Assembly (NCBI GenBank): GCA_964036315.1
Contig: OZ038487.1
Span: 57,303,234 to 57,367,233, forward strand
Origin: Acanthosepion esculentum
Lineage: Eukaryota; Mollusca; Cephalopoda; Sepiida; Sepiidae
Length of the DNA stretch: 64,000 nucleotides
Reading direction: 5' to 3'
Below the pieces are notes generated by a model. It was not told the DNA's origin, ran no database searches, and saw nothing but the letters and a program-made list of their open reading frames with translations. The position numbers were made by a program, and so were the translations under genes. Positions within the stretch are counted from its first letter, which is position 1, and the number at the start of each line of letters is the position of its first letter. Below are positions 1 to 9,500 of the stretch, one piece after another.

Positions 1-442
1 AGAACTTGATGTATATTCACTCTGGGTATGACAGTCACACTGTACATAAGTTCATTCAATGGCAAAACAGCTATAATGAATTTAGTATCAAGAAAGCTGT
101 GCTAGGGATAGTTTTGCCAAATTTTATCATATAATTTAATACTTATTAGTTAGGACATATTCTATTTTACTAGAACCCCAACTTTAAAGCTTTTAATATC
201 TATGATAACCTTGCTTCGTTGTCAAATATTTTGAATTCTCATATACTTGTATTTTGATTGGTCATTCTAGCTTATGTAACAGCGTTTACCCCTAGCGAAG
301 GATCGTTAATTAATTTGAAACTTTTAAAACCATTTATTCTGCATTCAACATCATCACTTGATAAGACACCAGAAGTGTTGAAACAAAATGGCTATTTTTG
401 TAGTGATTTTATAACATATTTATGTTATAATATTTAAATAAA

Positions 443-446
<4 letters not shown>

Positions 447-478
<32 letters not shown>
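447..478. repeat. (TA)n microsatellite
   Basis: Pure TA run directly abutting a copy of dispersed repeat D on its right side. A second D copy at 2007 also begins at the end of a TA run, so the junction recurs. Confidence 0.95.
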
Positions 479-481
<3 letters not shown>

Positions 482-690
482 CCAATTTATAATTGGTAGG
501 GATTATTCCAAGGAGGACTTTAATCCAGTGAGAGCTCAATTAAAGTTACAGAGCAATATATAATGAAAAATTTAGAAAAAACCTCAATAACCCTCATCGA
601 TTATAATTTATTTCATGAATATTGTTATATTCATCTCTTCAGACTGAATATGTTTAAGAAATGGAATCAATCCAACCAAACAGATATATT
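479..690 (+). repeat. Dispersed repeat D, copy 1
   Basis: About 210 bp that aligns with 2007-2215. Shared landmarks in the same order are 'ttggtagggat', 'ttccaaggagga', 'gctcaat', 'acagagca', 'gaatattgttatatt' and 'cttcagactg'. Part of the block ('gctcaatt...agagcaat') also resembles the sequence near 6856-6880, downstream of a hammerhead motif, so repeat D may belong to that element family. No coding capacity is visible. The orientation is arbitrary. Confidence 0.7.
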
Positions 691-1640
691 GGGATAAAAA
701 GGAGAAAGGGGGGAAAAAGAGAGAAAAAAAAAAGAAGAAAAATAAAAACAATTGTTATACAGCTTTTGTCTACAATCATATATATAGCTTCATTTTCCTC
801 CCCACTGCAAGAATTTGTGTCAAAATGTTAGTAATTTCAGTAATCACAAATATAGCTGTTCATATAACCTGTGATATCATGACTTAGCTTTATTAAATAC
901 TAGCTTAAAAGTCTCATTCCATGTAGACTTTTCAGCTAGCTCCTGCAGAGGACTAATTGGGCCTACAGCCCAAAACTAAAGGGACCTCTGGTCCTGCTTA
1001 GAAAACAGCAATAATATTCTGAAGAAATAACTTTGGAATCTTTAATTCACTCCATGGAACTTCAAAACCTCACCTTAACTCTGATTCGGGCTATTAGTTC
1101 ATTTCTGGCCAAAAGATCGATTCGGGCCAAAAGTCCTATTCAGGCTAAAATTGCTTTCTTCAAATCACAAATTCTGCAGAACTTCAAAACATCTGACTTT
1201 CACTCTGATTCCTGGGCATTTTGAAGAAATAAAATTGATTTCCTCAATTCACAAAGTTTTGGAGATATTTTAAACTGAATTTAAAACAAAAGTTTTTAAA
1301 TTCACAAAGTTTTTGTTTTACTTTAAATTCAATATAAATTTAAAACTATCAAAATGACCAATTTTATTTCAGTTATTTTAAATCTGAATTTTTAACTGTT
1401 CCCTCTTCAACACCAATCTCAATGCTGGATGTTCAAGCACCAGATGAAGAGCAGACAGACAGACAGACAGACATACTGAATGCAAGAGAGACAAAGGTAA
1501 GCATGGCATCTACTATCAAAACCGTTTGTAAAAAATTGTCAAAACGGGGAATAGGAGAGACAGCAAAAAAAAGAAAATGATTATCAACTCTCAGGAATAA
1601 CTGGAATTATCACTAATTAAATAAAGATATTATTTACATT
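691..1640. other. Unassigned AT-rich sequence
   Basis: No convincing exon, RNA gene or transposon terminus. It holds a purine-rich run (about 700-745), a short (GACA)n tract near 1453-1472 and a small region of degenerate internal repeats at 1250-1350 ('aaattcacaaagttttt' and near copies). The 63-codon frame at 1033-1224 matches no family I recognise. Confidence 0.5.
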
Positions 1641-1644
1641 TATA

Positions 1645-1660
1645 AATATATATATATATA

Positions 1661-1701
<41 letters not shown>

Positions 1702-1839
1702 GTGGGTATAAATGAATATATATGTGTGTGTGTATATATATATATACATGTATATATATATATGTGTGTGTGTATATATATATATATATGCATGTGTATA
1801 TATGTGTGTGCATGTATGTGTATCTATATATGTGTGTGT

Positions 1840-1877
<38 letters not shown>
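1645..1877. repeat. Compound (TA)n/(TG)n microsatellite
   Basis: Alternating TA and TG blocks over about 230 bp. All open frames here, on both strands, are I/Y/V/C-rich translations of the repeat and are not genes. Confidence 0.95.
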
Positions 1878-1880
<3 letters not shown>

Positions 1881-1892
1881 CTGATGATTGCA

Positions 1893-1944
1893 TCTAGCAT
1901 AAAACAGCCTGTCGCCTCTAAGTGTTGACTTCAATGTTCACTTT
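1893..1944 (-). repeat. Single arm of the hairpin repeat found at 59437
   Basis: Read on the minus strand, this begins 'aaaagtgaacattgaagtc', continues through 'aacacttagaggcgacag' and abuts a (TA)n run. The same arm, also abutting (TA)n, occurs at 59437, where it is followed by its inverted copy. It is therefore a dispersed element end, not unique sequence. Confidence 0.65.

Positions 1945-2006
<62 letters not shown>
1945..2006. repeat. (TA)n microsatellite
   Basis: TA run with two CA interruptions, bounded on the left by the hairpin-arm repeat and on the right by repeat D copy 2. Confidence 0.95.
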
Positions 2007-2215
2007 ATACTAATTTGGGTTTGGTAGGGATAATTCCAAGGAGGATATTAATTCAAAGAGTGCTCAATGTAAATAACAGAGCATTATAATAATAATAAAT
2101 CAAGAAAAATCCTTAAAGATCCATTTCAGTTATAATTCCTTTTGTGAATATTGTTATATTTATGTCTTCAGACTGTAAGTTCTTAATAAATGGATAAAAT
2201 TTGTCTGGACTGATT
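2007..2215 (+). repeat. Dispersed repeat D, copy 2
   Basis: Aligns with 479-690 across its length and starts immediately after a (TA)n run, as copy 1 does. Similarity fades near 2215. Confidence 0.7.
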
Positions 2216-3538
2216 ATTTTATTTTAATTAATTTATTTATGATGGATATTATTATTATGTTTATTAGAGTTATCTTTATTAGACTAACTGATTTGAATTT
2301 GTGATGACTGTTGCTGCCTAAAATAACAGGCTCTATTGGTCGATTTGCAGTAACTCTTTCAAGTCTGTTCACATACCACATCACCAGATGTATAATATTG
2401 TTCAACCCTTTATGGAAAAAATTCTATTTTAGTTTTACTACTGTCCCATCTTTTATTTCTTCCTTCTCCCTTGTAAATTACTGGCAGATTCTTTTAAGAC
2501 TAGGTGGTATCAGCATATCTTGCCCTTTAGCAATATTACATACAGAAATAATACACTACTTTCTAAATATTTTTGGAGTTTAAAAGATAATAAGACTCCT
2601 AAGGTGAAATGGAAAATTTTTAAAATAGCAAGGGCATGTAGACTTTATATTAACCCTGTTTTCTCTGTTTACTTGAAAAACTCAAAATCATCAGGTTTTT
2701 TGACAAAAATTCATTGTTAAATCAAAGTGAATTAACAGTAAATTGTAAGCATATTTTACCTTTTACCTTACAATTTAGTTAAATGTTGTTAGTTGATAAT
2801 ACTTTTTTTATGTTAGTTGTACTCTGTTGCACTGTATATGGCTTATCTTTCTATTTGTAAGATTAAACTGTATTTAATATAATTTTGTATTAATTTCTTG
2901 GTAGTATTGGTAACTTGTACAGATGTATTGGTATTTGGTGACTATTTTTGACATTTTATATTGATTGGTTCTTAACAATATATATGAAGGATTTTTATTT
3001 AACAGTTGCATATTAATTTACCAAATAATTCTATATATTTAAATTATTTGCTAGTTCCTTAAAGAAGCTATTTATCAACTAAAAACAATATGTAGGATAT
3101 TCACAAAGCATATAACTTGTTTAGCATTTTGTTAAATTACCTCTCCACCCCACTTTTATTTCTTAGGAAAATGGATTGTCTAGTTTGTATAATTTATGTA
3201 AGCATATGCATCCACTTTAATTTATGTCTGGCTGCCATATTTGATTCGTTGATCAGAGTAAAGCCCACAAACCTTATCACCTCCTTTTTACTTTTTTTTT
3301 GTGTAAAAAGGGGTTGTATTTTGCTTTTAAATCTAAATAAATCACTCACTCACCAGTAATTTACAATTGCCTGATGAGATGAATTGTTACGTATTGAAAC
3401 ATGCTGCAATTGTGCAGTTTTCTGTGTAATATCCTAAAATAAATAATATTGCTCTATTTTATTGCTGTATTGTGCCCTCTTTTAAATTAAATACTATGAA
3501 TGTTGGAATTGTACTCTATTCATTCTCATCATACCCTG
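2216..3538. other. Unassigned AT-rich sequence
   Basis: No conserved protein signature. The open frames of 66-90 codons have hydrophobic, AT-biased composition and no family match that I recognise. A possible decayed hammerhead-like segment lies at 3365-3420 and is listed separately. Confidence 0.5.
3366..3415 (+). other. Degenerate hammerhead-like motif
   Basis: The segment carries 'ctgatga' and then 'gaaac', flanked by perfectly complementary 8-mers ('acaattgc' before, 'gcaattgt' after) that would make stem I. The intervening stem II pairs poorly and no clear NUH cleavage triplet sits before the second arm. It could be the fossil of a ribozyme-bearing element or a chance arrangement. Confidence 0.3.
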
Positions 3539-3544
3539 TGTGTA

Positions 3545-3632
<88 letters not shown>
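3539..3632. repeat. (TG)n/(TA)n microsatellite
   Basis: A short TG block followed by a long TA run that ends exactly at the tRNA-like head of a SINE-A copy. Confidence 0.95.
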
Positions 3633-3634
<2 letters not shown>

Positions 3635-4050
3635 AGGCATGGTGGAGTAATGGATAACGGCTTGGATTGAGGAATCGGAGAGCCAAGTTCGAATTCCAGT
3701 CGAATCCATTACATTCACTTACGTGCTAATACCCTTGGGAAAGGTGTGAATCCTCTTCTTCTCCCTCCAACTATGGGTAAATAGCAAGACAGACTGGGTT
3801 CTATAGCCTTGGATGTCAACTGGTCTAGGAGAAGGACAACTCTGAATTCAAAACCTGCGGAGGGTCGTTTGGGGATCTTGTGGCATTCACTGCAACAGGT
3901 CCCTCCCTCCAAAAAGTGTGGATGGCCCTGCACAAAGCCTTCACCACTATAATCAAATCTCATGTGTCGGTGTTGGGCTCTCAGTTCCTAGGAACTGATC
4001 TGTGTGACCCTCATACGTCGAATTCGATGCGAGAGTCCATCATATATAAA
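3633..4050 (+). mobile_element. SINE-A, near-complete copy with long tail
   Basis: This is a tRNA-derived SINE. The head carries pol III promoter elements: an A-box-like 'tggagtaatggataacgg' and a B-box-like 'gttcgaattcc'. The body continues with 'cccttgggaaaggtgtgaa', 'tatgggtaaatagca' and 'ccttggatgtcaactggtc'. After about 3835 a second module follows, ending near 'catatataaa', which recurs alone at 6911-7050. The family recurs at least eight times in both orientations. The head abuts a TA array here and at 55306. No terminal A-run or target duplication is clear. The 3' module could instead be a neighbouring independent repeat. Confidence 0.8.
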
Positions 4051-4287
4051 TTAGAATCAAATCAGAGAAGAGGGTGACTATATTACACTTAAAACTCATT
4101 GTAAAGTATACAACTACATTGTAAATGAATTCACTATAGAAATAATTAAAAAAATCAGGATAAAAAGAAATGTCAGTGTTCAGCAATTAATGCAAATCAT
4201 AGCTGAGAGAACAGGTTTCTTATATGTATAATGTAAATGAATTATGAATGAGTTAATCTATAGTTGTGTTAATCTATAGTTGTCTTA

Positions 4288-4453
4288 CAGTGTAACCCGG
4301 ATATAAGAGAAACCCGGATATAAGAGATTTTATCTGGTCCCAAATTAGAGCCATACTTACCTAAACAAAATAGACCAAACCCGGATATAAGAGAAACCCG
4401 GATATAAGATACTTCTCCGGTCCCGACAACTCTCTTATATCCGGGTTACACTG
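4288..4453. mobile_element. Pogo/Tigger-like MITE with perfect inverted ends
   Basis: A 166-bp element with perfect 23-bp terminal inverted repeats (4288-4310 and 4431-4453) beginning 'cagtgtaacccggatata'. It is flanked by TA on both sides (4286-4287, 4454-4455), as expected for Tc1/mariner-superfamily insertion. The CAGT start and 'ccggatataa' style resemble pogo/Tigger termini. The motif 'aacccggatataagaga' occurs twice in tandem at the left end and again, near-perfectly, twice at about 4378-4410. It has no coding capacity, so it would need a transposase supplied elsewhere. Confidence 0.88.
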
Positions 4454-4455
4454 TA

Positions 4456-5280
4456 TTAGCAAAATACATTAAAAATCAGGAAGAGAGGGATTATCTGTGG
4501 TCAGAAATGAATACAAGCATTAATAAAAGAAGAGCGTAATTATGTGTCTAAACTAAATCCATTGTAAGTGGTATAACTATTACTTTTGTAAAAGGTTTAA
4601 GTATAGAAATGCATTGTAAAAGGTTTTACTATAGAAATGCATTGAAGAACAGGAAGGGAAGAACAGTTACTGATCATAAATTAATGCAAATTAATAACAA
4701 AGGAAACTGTATAATAACTTTAAGATTTTATAATGCTGTTAAGCGATAAAGCACTTATATTTTTTTTCAAAATTGACTGCATTCTGCTTTATACTTTAAT
4801 TCATTTCAGTTGTAAAATTATTGCAAGTATTTTTGAATTTTGATTAATTCAAAAAGGAGAGAACTTCATTTTGCACCTTCCTCTGAGAAAACTCTTCTTT
4901 GCTCTAACCAGAGATTATTTAAATCACAAAGTTTATTTCCTATTCAAAAAGGTGACAGACATTTCACGTTTTTAGAAAAAAGCAAAAATTAAAAAAATAA
5001 AAATTTAAAAAATACCACGTAATTTTCAATGTTCCAAAATAAATGTCACTAATTTTAGTTAATGCTACTTGTTTCTAAGCTACTGATACCAACTTGAACT
5101 CCCCAAAGACTTCCAAATTCATTGACACTTTTAGCCAAATCATCAAAAAAATTATTATGTAATGATTAATATTGGACATTGTTCTATAAAAGAAAATCAT
5201 AAAATAATTAAAGAATGGTAAGAATACAATAAACCTTCCTGATAAATCAACAATAGTTGGAAAGTGTATGTTGTAACGTC
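4456..5280. other. Unassigned AT-rich sequence
   Basis: No exon-like or element-like structure, apart from short imperfect duplications near 4575-4640 ('aaaggttt.a.tatagaaatgcatt' twice). Confidence 0.5.
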
Positions 5281-5384
5281 TTGGCTACATGCCCATATGC
5301 ATATATACATACATACATGTTGCCATATTTGGGCAGTTCCTGCCCAATCCTCACTTTCCAGTCTTGATAGAATTTAAAAGCATC

Positions 5385-5765
5385 TCTGAGTCCTTGTTGG
5401 AGAATAATTATTTTCCAACCTCCAACCTCTCTCATGGGTGGGATGGATTGAGTCTCTCAATGCTCCACCGCTACTTCTATGAAAAGTGCTCAGACGAACT
5501 ACATTCTTTGGTTCCACATGGTCTAACCTTCACAGCTAAAACCTGCCAATCCGCTTATATTAGCAAACCACCCACATTCCCTCCGTATTTCATCAGTGAG
5601 AAGTAAGTTCCATTCAAACAGCTTCTTCCCGCAAACCACTGCCCTATGTAACACACTCCCAAGAGGATGTTTTTACGATCACTACAATCTTAACCTGTTC
5701 AAGTCTAGTTATTTCCCCACACCTATCCATGTAAACTATCCCTTAACATAACCCTCTACCAGCAT
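5385..5765 (+). mobile_element. LINE-B 3' end (reverse transcriptase C-terminus), decayed
   Basis: The conceptual protein includes 'YFYEKCSDELHSLVP' followed by 'TFTAKTCQSAY', a block at the C-terminus of many animal LINE reverse transcriptases of the CR1/jockey type. Downstream the expected 'VRRKFHSNSFFP...LWN.LPRGCF..HYNLNLFKS' continuation is only visible by switching frames ('kfhs', 'gcf.dhynlnlfks'), so there are at least two frameshifts. The same block recurs at 17130, 33820, 43915 and 47755. It is nonfunctional. Confidence 0.75.
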
Positions 5766-6197
5766 TGGCCCCCGGACCTTGTACAGGGTGATCTAGACTG
5801 CAAAACAAAAAATATATATATATATATATAAAGTGATTAGCAGGTTCAATCCCTACCTGAGGACACATTTTCTTGACTAAAATTTCTTGAATGTGCAGGC
5901 TGATAGACTTAATAAAAGACTGTTAAATAAATAAAAACAAGTTGTTGAGTTCAAATATGAAATGTCCAATATATGTGTGTGTGTGTGTGTATAAAAATTC
6001 AAATATAACTAAAAATATATCTGTAAAATGATAATCTGAATAATGACCAAAAGGAAAACTAAAATAATATAAATAATAATTACATTATAAAAAATAAGTC
6101 ATCAATAACAACATTTACTCATTTCTGTTTATTAGGCATTAATTTAAATCACTTTGCATCCTCCATAATTTACATTGACTTTGAGTTAGCCTGAAGT
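5766..6197. other. Unassigned AT-rich sequence with short microsatellites
   Basis: Contains a short TA run (about 5811-5831) and a TG run (about 5973-5990). The segment 5838-5910 with 'ggttcaatccc' looks B-box-like and may be a SINE scrap. There is no gene. Confidence 0.4.
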
Positions 6198-6226
6198 ATA
6201 TATATATATATATAATATATATATAT
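6198..6226. repeat. (TA)n microsatellite
   Basis: TA run immediately 3' (in minus-strand sense) of the hammerhead motif at 6236-6278. Confidence 0.9.
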
Positions 6227-6235
6227 TTTTGTCAT

Positions 6236-6278
6236 CCTCAGACAGACTGTTTCGCTGTTTCACAGCTCATCAGTGTGG
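6236..6278 (-). ncRNA. Hammerhead ribozyme motif, copy 1 (type I, minimal stem III)
   Basis: On the minus strand the order is ccaca (stem I, 5' side), CTGATGA (core), gctgt-gaa-acagc (perfect 5-bp stem II), GAAA (core), a one-pair stem III with a 5-nt loop, the cleavage triplet GTC and tgagg (stem I, 3' side). Stem I has one A-A mismatch. Core nucleotides are intact. Hammerheads of this compact type I form are known from Penelope-like elements and animal retrozymes. A Penelope-like fragment lies 1.1 kb downstream on the opposite strand. Cleavage would fall on the TA-array side of the triplet, at plus position 6241. Confidence 0.75.
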
Positions 6279-6603
6279 CTAGGCGTCCGCTAGGCGTCAG
6301 TCCGAACTTCTAACCGCTAAGCCATCAGCGTACCGTACGGAATAAAAGTGAATTTTAGCATGTTTATTTTTAGATTCGGATCACAGTGACTGAGAGTGAC
6401 TCAATTCTGTCAAAGAGTCGTGCAGTATTAGCATAAATAGTCACTGTTTACAAATTCACACCCCAAACCAGAGGGCTCAACCGAAATTAATTTTTCAGGA
6501 GCTAGTGCTTTTTTATTTAAAAATTCTGAAAAACGAAGAACATTTTTACATCTGTTCATAAAAACAGAATCCTTACATTTGCCTTGAAAGTTTTCCTTTT
6601 CTC

Positions 6604-6606
<3 letters not shown>
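6279..6606 (-). mobile_element. Body of the hammerhead-associated element, copy 1
   Basis: The sequence next to the ribozyme shares order with the sequence after copy 2: 'ggct.g.cgtccg' first, then 'gaattttagcatgttta' against 'gaaattttaacatttt', then 'gactcaatt...agagtcg' against 'gctcaatt...agagcaat'. The two copies have diverged strongly. No coding region is seen. Confidence 0.45.

Positions 6607-6662
<56 letters not shown>
6607..6662. repeat. (TA)n microsatellite
   Basis: TA run adjoining the second hammerhead motif in the same relative position as the run next to copy 1. Confidence 0.95.
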
Positions 6663-6663
<1 letters not shown>

Positions 6664-6666
6664 CAT

Positions 6667-6709
6667 CCACAGACAGACTGTTTCGCTGTATGACAGTTCT
6701 TCAGTGTGG
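6667..6709 (-). ncRNA. Hammerhead ribozyme motif, copy 2
   Basis: Same layout as copy 1: ccaca, CTGAAGA (allowed form of the CUGANGA core), actgt-cat-acagc stem II with one A-C mismatch next to the core, GAAA, a one-pair stem III, the GTC cleavage triplet, then tgtgg making a perfect 5-bp stem I. The mutations differ from those of copy 1, so the consensus of both is a perfectly paired hammerhead. The copies are 431 bp apart in the same orientation. Confidence 0.72.
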
Positions 6710-6909
6710 CTAGACGTCCGATTGCTTCAAGCCGTGATCGAAACCCGACCGATTTGGCATCAGTAACAGATCCTACCCCTATTCTATCATCACACGCCAG
6801 AGAGAAAGGGAAATTTTAACATTTTCTATACGAAATACGCTAGTTGCCCGGAGAGCTCAATTCAGTTGAAGAGCAATGCATTGATAGCAGTAGGAGCCAC
6901 TATATATAT
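6710..6909 (-). mobile_element. Body of the hammerhead-associated element, copy 2
   Basis: Diverged counterpart of 6279-6500. The stretch 'gagctcaatt...agagcaatg' also resembles the middle of repeat D at 520-560 and 2050-2085, which suggests repeat D is a further relative. No open frame of note. Confidence 0.4.
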
Positions 6910-6910
6910 A

Positions 6911-7050
6911 AAAGTTTGGTTGGCTCTGTACAAAGTCTTCACCACAATAATCAAATCATATATACTGGTGTCTGGGTTGTTGATTCCTAGGAACTGAGCT
7001 GCTTGACCCTCATACGTCAAATACGACAGAAGAGTCCACCATATATAAAA
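6911..7050 (+). mobile_element. SINE-A 3' tail module, isolated
   Basis: Matches 3918-4050 in order: 'caaagtcttcaccac.ataatcaaatc', 'ttcctaggaactga', 'gaccctcatacgtc', 'gagtccacc' and a terminal 'atatataaaa'. The tRNA-like head is absent. It lies just right of a short TA run. Confidence 0.7.
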
Positions 7051-7379
7051 TGAGAGACATTTTGTGTGAATTAATTTTAATGATTAACTCTTCAAAATTA
7101 CAAATATTTCTTCTCAGAAAAGAGGGAGATTTCGTCAGAAATTGTTCAAAGTTCATTTCGGAAGAAACATACAAGAAATACGATCCAAGCTTTCAAGTTG
7201 CTTAAGTCATCATCAGGTAAATTAGAATCTGTTTTGTAGAAAGGTAGATTTGCTTTTCGACAAGACTTTGTCCAAATTTTTGACTCGTGGTATCATAGTG
7301 AGCTGCACGATAATGCAATTTAAAATCTGTGTATTTAGGCAACAAGCGTTCTTTGAGGAAAAAATCAAACAGATGCTTT

Positions 7380-8420
7380 TTTTAAGAGATTTAAGCATTT
7401 TTCAACCGAGATCCACTCTTGGAATCTACTTCTTTCCAAAACATTTTACCAAAACAATCAAATTACTTCCGATATATTGATGAAGCCCTATTAATATATC
7501 CCCGTGATACTAACTTAACGAATTTTGTAGATAAACTAAACAAAACTGAACACACAATAGAATTCACATACGAAATAGAAAAAAAAACGATACTTTACCT
7601 TTCTTAGACATCATGTTACACCGATTTGACAACAGCCTAAAACTTAGTGTCCACCGAAAATCAACCAATAAAAATGACTTAATAAACTTCTACTCCCATC
7701 ATAACAACAAAATAAAATCTGGAATGATCATTGGATTCTATTTAAGAGCACTCAGAATTTGCAGCCCTCAATATTTACACAAAGAGGAGAAATATATTGA
7801 AAATACATTCAAGAATCTTCAATACTCTATTTCATTTTCAATGCAAAACAAAAGGCTCATAAAATATTCCAAAATAGAAGAGCTGTCCTTCCTGACAAAA
7901 CTAACGAATAAAAATAAATTATTCTACCCACTAACTCTATCACAACTACAACCCAAAAGAATTTGTCTAAACTCAACAGAAAAATTGTCACAACTACATC
8001 TAAAACAATCACAGGATTAATCAATAAAAATATAACAACGAGCCAAAACTTGTAGGAGGAATTTACTCTATCAAATGCTGGAATTGCCAGAATGAATGCA
8101 TCGGAGAAACCTCAAGAAGTTTAAACAAGAGACTATATAAATGCAAAAGATACGCAAAACGCATTGGTTGTTCACTGTAACAAAATAGGCCACAATTTTG
8201 ACGTAGTTAATACTACTTTGATTAAAAGAGAAAATAATCCACTGAGACGAAAATGTTTGGAAAGTGCCTTGATTGCTAGTTCAGCCACGATAAATTTGCA
8301 TCCAGGCTCTTACAAAATATCACCATTCTTGGTAGATTTTATATTGTCACAGTGTTGGATAGTCAGGGACAAATGTGATGGAAAGGAAAAGAAAAAGAAT
8401 ACAGATGAATTTGAGTAGAT
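7380..8420 (+). mobile_element. Penelope-like element fragment (RT plus GIY-YIG endonuclease)
   Basis: Frameshifted remains of a Penelope-like retroelement. The RT active-site region reads 'YIDEALLIYPRDTN' (from about 7462), where YxDD is expected, so the second aspartate has become glutamate. After a frameshift near 7590 come 'PFLDIMLHRFDN', 'FYSHHNNKIKSG' and 'IGFYLRALRICSP', all family hallmarks. The endonuclease follows in another frame with GIY at 8058-8066 and 'ECIGETSRSLNKR' at 8094, tyrosine of YIG replaced by cysteine. It resumes in a third frame with 'HCNKIGHNFDVVN' and 'ATINLHPGSYKISPFL'. At least three frame breaks make it inactive. The 5' half is missing or unrecognisable. Confidence 0.85.
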
Positions 8421-8572
8421 TGAGAAGAGAAAAAATATATTTAAAAAAAAATCTTTCAAAAATTTTGAAATTACCTGCGTCTCTCGTTTCGTACGCATGT
8501 GTAGACGTGGCAACGTCAACAAAGCCAGTCCGATGAAATCCTAACAGATGAAACAAAAAACTTTGTTGTTTG

Positions 8573-8575
<3 letters not shown>

Positions 8576-8613
<38 letters not shown>
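8576..8613. repeat. (TA)n microsatellite
   Basis: TA run immediately upstream of a LINE-A reverse transcriptase fragment. Confidence 0.95.
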
Positions 8614-8617
<4 letters not shown>

Positions 8618-8624
8618 CAACAAA

Positions 8625-9268
8625 AAAACTGTTAGGTGAGCTTGACCTATTTAGGAAGGTTGTCAGAATAATGCAGGACTTATACTGGCAGCAAACTGCC
8701 TGCATACAGGTAGAAAATGAATTCAGTAAATGCAAAAAAATAGAAAGGGGTGTAAGACAATGATGTGCCTTCTTACCGGGCTTATTCAACCTTACAGTGA
8801 GAGAATTTGAAGTCCTACTAGAATACATTATTGACAACATTAGATATGCAGATAATATGCATATTTTGATAGCAGCCATAGAAAGGAAACTACAGGAACT
8901 CCAACAGAAGATAGTAAAGGAAAGCGAGAAGAAAGGACTAAACATTAATTCTAACGAGTTTATGTATAGTGGGTATCAACTGCTATTCAAAACCACTTCC
9001 ATAAGAGTGTTAGATTGGTACGAAGCAATTGAAAAAATTGATACTCACAGGACAGATAGAGGGCAAGAGGGACGGAGGAAAACAACGCATAACATACTTA
9101 GTGAGTTTGAGTAAGTGGATGTCGGAACAGGGTTTAGTAGAGATAACAAAAATGACGAAATTTATTAAGAGTAGCAAAGGACTGGAAATTGTGGAGAGCC
9201 ATGATTGTCTTCATTCTGAGGCACCTAAAGACGAAAAACAATATTTAACACCAGGGAGAGAAAGTTAA
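8625..9268 (+). mobile_element. LINE-A fragment containing reverse transcriptase core
   Basis: The translation gives an RT-like series: 'KKIERGVRQ' then an in-frame stop where GVRQGC is expected, 'LFNLTVREFE', 'NIRYADN' (YADD with the last D changed to N), then 'KLQELQQKIVKESEKKGLNI', the helix after the active site. It then jumps to the C-terminal module 'LILTGQIEGKRDGGKQRITY' and 'SLSKWMSEQGL', so the middle part present in the 50.7-51.4 kb copy is deleted. Other LINE-A copies in this window define the family. It is dead from stops, deletion and active-site loss. Confidence 0.8.
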
Positions 9269-9500
9269 AATTTGTAGGGCACTTAAAATAGGGCTTGGAA
9301 AATTTAAAATTCTCACATGACAAATTGAAAGAAAGGGCAAGGAAAACAACACATAACCCACCGAGCGAGCTTGAGTAAATGGATGGTGGAACAAGGATTA
9401 GGAGAGACAACATTCATTAACGGCTACAAAGGTTAAGAAATTATAGAGTAATGATTGACAACATTCTGAAGGGACACGGCACATGGAAGACGAAGAACCA
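9268..9500 (+). mobile_element. LINE-A 3' end, second adjacent copy
   Basis: Begins with 'aaatttgtagggcact' and follows the family 3' module: 'gggcttggaaaattt', 'gcaaggaaaacaacacataa', 'gagcttgagtaaatggatgg', then 'ctgaagggacacggcacat' and a short gaagacgaagaa tail. It duplicates the 3' part of the preceding copy in direct order, so two insertions or a tandem duplication lie side by side. Confidence 0.75.

Noticed and set aside
7195..7240. Hammerhead motif around 'tcatcatcagg' upstream of the Penelope fragment
   Set aside because: In minus sense it has 'ctgatga' and later 'gaaa', but the segment between does not form a stem II and the flanks do not pair.
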